The position numbers and the translations under genes were made by a program. The notes under the pieces were generated by a model, which saw nothing but the letters and a program-made list of their open reading frames with translations, was not told where the DNA came from and searched no databases. A stretch of 64,000 nt of DNA from Diphasiastrum complanatum (Eukaryota > Streptophyta > Lycopodiopsida > Lycopodiales > Lycopodiaceae), in the NCBI GenBank assembly GCA_029204225.1, contig CM055103.1, positions 49,166,378-49,230,377 on the forward strand, given 5' to 3'. This document shows, piece by piece, positions 61,805 through 64,000 of the stretch. Position 1 is the stretch's first letter. Each line of letters begins with the position of its first letter.

Positions 61805-61995
61805 TTGAACTGATTGATTACATGCTTGATTGCTAGGTTAATCAGCCTTTATTTACATGTCTTATAGTTCAGTACTTTTGGATCTACTTAATTAATTAGA
61901 GTTGCCTTGTAATAGGTAGTTGTCTCTATAAGTAGTAAAATCTCTGTACAAGTAGGTGGACAGCTAGTGTTGTCTGATAGTACATGGATCGATTT
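61805..61995 (+). mobile_element. Possible solo or partial LTR
   Basis: Starts TGTTGAACTGATTGATTACA, contains a TATA-like CTCTATAAGTAG and ends in a region with TGTTGTCTGATAGTACATGG. The composition and TG start resemble a copia LTR on the + strand. There is no primer site, second copy or target duplication in view. Confidence 0.3.
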
Positions 61996-62007
61996 TTCCC
62001 TGATGAC

Positions 62008-62183
62008 AAAGTCGAGTTAGTTGGTAGTTGATGAAAAGTCGATGAAGTCGGGTAAGTCGAGGAAGTCAAACAAGTCGACAAAGTCGAGTGTTGATGAAGT
62101 TGGTGTTTGTCGATGAAGTCGGGTAAGTCGATGAAGTCGGGTGTTGATGAAGTCGATGGAGTCGATGTCGAGTAAGTCGAGTG
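62008..62183. repeat. 9-bp tandem repeat tract (AAGTCGATG/AAGTCGGGT)
   Basis: Variants of a 9-base unit AAGTCGNNN run for about 175 bp. On the - strand it abuts LFGCIAY-like copia sequence, so it replaced the downstream half of that element. The unit length is a multiple of three, so the tract stays open on the - strand as a Ser/Thr/Asp-rich peptide. Confidence 0.8.
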
Positions 62184-62239
62184 TAGGCTATGCATCCAAA
62201 CAATTGAATATGTTTTAGTGATGATTTTGATCATGTCCA

Positions 62240-62760
62240 CATCTCATAAGGTGTTTTGCCATTCAAGGCCTTAGTGATGGATCGATTCTGCAGATAGGCA
62301 GCTATAATAACAACTTCTGCCCAAAATTTCTTTGGAAGAGAGGCATGGGCTAGCATGCTCTTGGCACTTTCGATTAGTGTCTGATTCTTCCTCTTAGCTA
62401 CACCACTGGACTGAGGTGAGTAGCAGGTTGTAGATTGTTGATGTATTCAATTGGCCTTGCAGAAATCCTTGAATTCAGTGGAGATGAATTCTCCCCCTCC
62501 ATCAGTACATAGAGCTTTGATCTTTTTCTGGGTCTGATTTTCAGAAGACGCCTTGAATTGTTTGAAGAACTTGAAAGCTTCGGATTTTTTCTTCAAGAAA
62601 TAGGTGATAGTTCGTCATCAATAAAAGTTAGAAAATAGATAGCTCCCCTTGTCGCAACAGTCTTCATTGGGCCACAAATGTCGCTATATACAAGATCAAG
62701 CAAACCTCTGGAAGTATGAACTGAATCAGAGATGAAAGAAAATGCCAAAGCATATCAGTT
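62240..62760 (-). pseudogene. Copia integrase
   Basis: On the - strand across frame changes: GLLDLVYSDICGPMKTVATR (first catalytic Asp), IYFLTFIDD, KIKALCTDGGGEFISTEFKD (second Asp), QSSGVAKRKNQTLIESAKSM (the catalytic Glu position normally in 'GVAERKN' is Lys), LAHASLPKKFWAEVVIIAAY, and ALNGKTPYEMW. The order and spacing match copia integrase. The Glu to Lys change and the frameshifts inactivate it. Confidence 0.8.
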
Positions 62761-63360
62761 GATCAGAAGTTGATGTATGAAGAGCTTGGCTATTTGTCGA
62801 ATAGCGGTGACTAAGCTTGTAGAGATAGCCACATCGTCTACCAAAGGCGAAAACTTTCCTAGACTTGTCGAGTATGGTGTAGCCCTCTGTATCAAATTCG
62901 AGACCCTCTGACCAGAATCAATGATTTTTCTTATCAAAAGCAGATTCTTGGTAAGGTTAGGAACATGAAGAACATTGGACAACAACTTTACATCACCTTT
63001 CTTGAATTCGACTTTGACTATTCCTTTACCTTCGATAGAATGAGATGAGTTGTCTTTAAAGTGCACAACTCTTGAGTGGGTGAATGCTTTGTTGTCCTGA
63101 AACCAGTGTCGATGGTGAGTCATGTGTTGAGTTGCTCTTGTTTTCAGATACCAAGAGTCGATATTCTGCTGCTCTCTAACCTCGGTCATGAAGACTGCTT
63201 TATCTTCCTCTTGTTCCTGGATCAAGTGACTAGTTGTAGCAGCATTGGCTTGTTGTTGGACCTGCTTTTTCTTCTCGTTGTTGTACTTCAAAATTCGGTA
63301 GTCCTTGATGAGATGGCCAGTCCCTTATAGTATTTGCAGAATAGTTTCTGCATTGGCTGA
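62755..63360 (-). pseudogene. Copia nucleocapsid-protease region
   Basis: A 178-codon frame reads KYNNEKKKQVQQQANAATTS, then TSHLIQEQEEDKAVFMTEVR and IDSWYLKTRATQHMTHHRHW. The copia protease signature here is normally WYLDSGAT; DSG has become KTR, so the active Asp is gone. KGIVKVEFKKGDVKLLSNVL and HVPNLTKNLLLIRKII complete the protease fold. A zinc knuckle upstream is recognisable only in part (CKYYKGLAISS). Confidence 0.8.
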
Positions 63361-63399
63361 AATGATGAAGATCATGAAGTTGATGGTGTGCTTGATACA

Positions 63400-63965
63400 A
63401 GCTACAGCATGTTGCTCCTCTTGTCAATGTAGTCTGACTTTGTAGATTTTTTGGATCTAAACTTCTGATTTTTCTTTGTGTTCATAGCTTGTGGATCCGA
63501 TCCTGAGCCCGAAGAGGAAGCATTTCTTCTTATCTCCTCTTGTAGTAGCATCGAGATGATGAGGGAGATGCTGCTGGGTTGAAATAGCCATAACCCAAGT
63601 TTCATAGACATCAGGAAGACTCTATAATAAAGTCATTACTACATCGAAATCTTCAATGACTGAGTTGGTTGCAATCATCTGCTCCATGAGATTTTTGAAA
63701 GTGTTGAGATGGCTTGAAACACTATCTGCTTCAGACATTCTTAACGTGAAGAACTTCTTCCTAAAATGAAGTTTGAAAGTAACATCCCTGATATCATAGA
63801 AAGTTGTTTGGATGTCCCATGCATCCTTAGAGGTCTGAGCAGCTCAAATGTGGCTGATTTGAAAGTCTTCGATAGAAACAGCGATATCGAAATATTGTTG
63901 GCTGCACACTTGCTGAGATGATATCTTGGTAGATACAAAACTAATAACATGCAATAGAAATGCAA
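63400..63965 (-). pseudogene. Copia gag
   Basis: AAQTSKDAWDIQTTFYDIRD, FRKKFFTLRMSEADSVSSHL and NTFKNLMEQMIATNSVIEDF, then a stop and SLPDVYETWVMAIST. This is the UBN2-type copia Gag. It lacks the usual N-terminal 70-90 residues: only about 150 bp separate it from the primer site. Two stops are in frame. Confidence 0.75.
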
Positions 63966-63980
63966 ATTACTGAACCACCT

Positions 63981-63992
63981 GCTATGATACCA
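63981..63992 (-). other. Primer-binding site of the copia element
   Basis: TGGTATCATAGC on the - strand, one base different from the initiator Met-tRNA site TGGTATCAGAGC found at 57.9 kb. It fixes the 3' end of the off-window 5' LTR. Confidence 0.7.
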
Positions 63993-64000
63993 TGTCGAAA

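Larger units (their letters stand above)
62184..63992 (-). mobile_element. Truncated Ty1/copia element (gag to integrase)
   Basis: On the - strand a primer site (TGGTATCATAGC) is followed by gag, a degraded zinc knuckle, protease and integrase, ending at TPYEMW and FGCIAY. Reverse transcriptase, RNase H and the 3' LTR are missing. The 5' LTR should lie just beyond the right window edge, ending in TTTCGACA. Confidence 0.8.

Noticed and set aside
62008-62183. Short regular repeats considered as CRISPR-like
   Set aside because: The unit is 9 bp with no spacers; it is a minisatellite in plant DNA.

Overview
The window looks like nuclear DNA of a land plant with a large, repeat-rich genome. Supporting this are plant-type LINEs, chromodomain Ty3/gypsy and Ty1/copia retrotransposons with initiator-Met-tRNA primer sites, spliced hAT transposons, long (AG)n/(TC)n microsatellites, and one split host gene with introns of 0.1 to 9 kb. 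I cannot name the species. There are no bacterial operons, rRNA genes, recognisable tRNA genes or CRISPR arrays.

The one convincing host gene lies on the + strand between about 16.6 and 40.0 kb. Nine exons can be assembled by splice signals and reading phase. They encode two cyclic-nucleotide-binding domains (CNBD-A, 16,584-17,721; CNBD-B, 26,975-39,973). CNBD-B carries a 305-residue insertion in the middle of its beta-roll, mostly encoded by one 835-bp exon. The two domains share intron positions. Its introns have absorbed LINE, gypsy and LTR-like debris. The first and last exons and the linker exon(s) between the domains were not found.

Region by region. 0-2 kb: start of a gag gene on the - strand running off the left edge, a leader with degenerate ~90-bp repeats, and a truncated LINE 3' end. 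2-8.4 kb: copia gag and LINE reverse-transcriptase relics. 8.45-11.6 kb: a LINE (-). 13.6-16 kb: gypsy gag relics. 16.6-40 kb: the CNBD gene, with LTR-like ends at 21.3 and 24.5 kb, LINE fragments at 28.1 and 28.8 kb, a LINE (-) at 29.7-32.8 kb and a gypsy RT/RNase H relic at 33 kb. 40.35-42.98 kb: a decayed hAT element (-). 44.5-53.3 kb: a LINE (+) split by a 5,072-bp hAT element with a perfect 8-bp target duplication. 53.66-57.9 kb: a rearranged chromodomain gypsy element between two LTRs in inverted orientation. 57.9-61.8 kb: nothing recognisable. 61.8-64 kb: LTR-like DNA, a 9-bp repeat tract and a truncated copia element (-).

The most interesting signals are: (1) the nested LINE/hAT insertion with intact boundaries; (2) a small hairpin at the 3' end of five LINE copies whose stem changes by compensatory substitutions, followed by simple-repeat tails that may seed the local microsatellites; (3) the CNBD gene with duplicated intron positions, the large in-domain insertion and a probable GC-AG intron; and (4) LINE copies that each lack a different part of ORF2.
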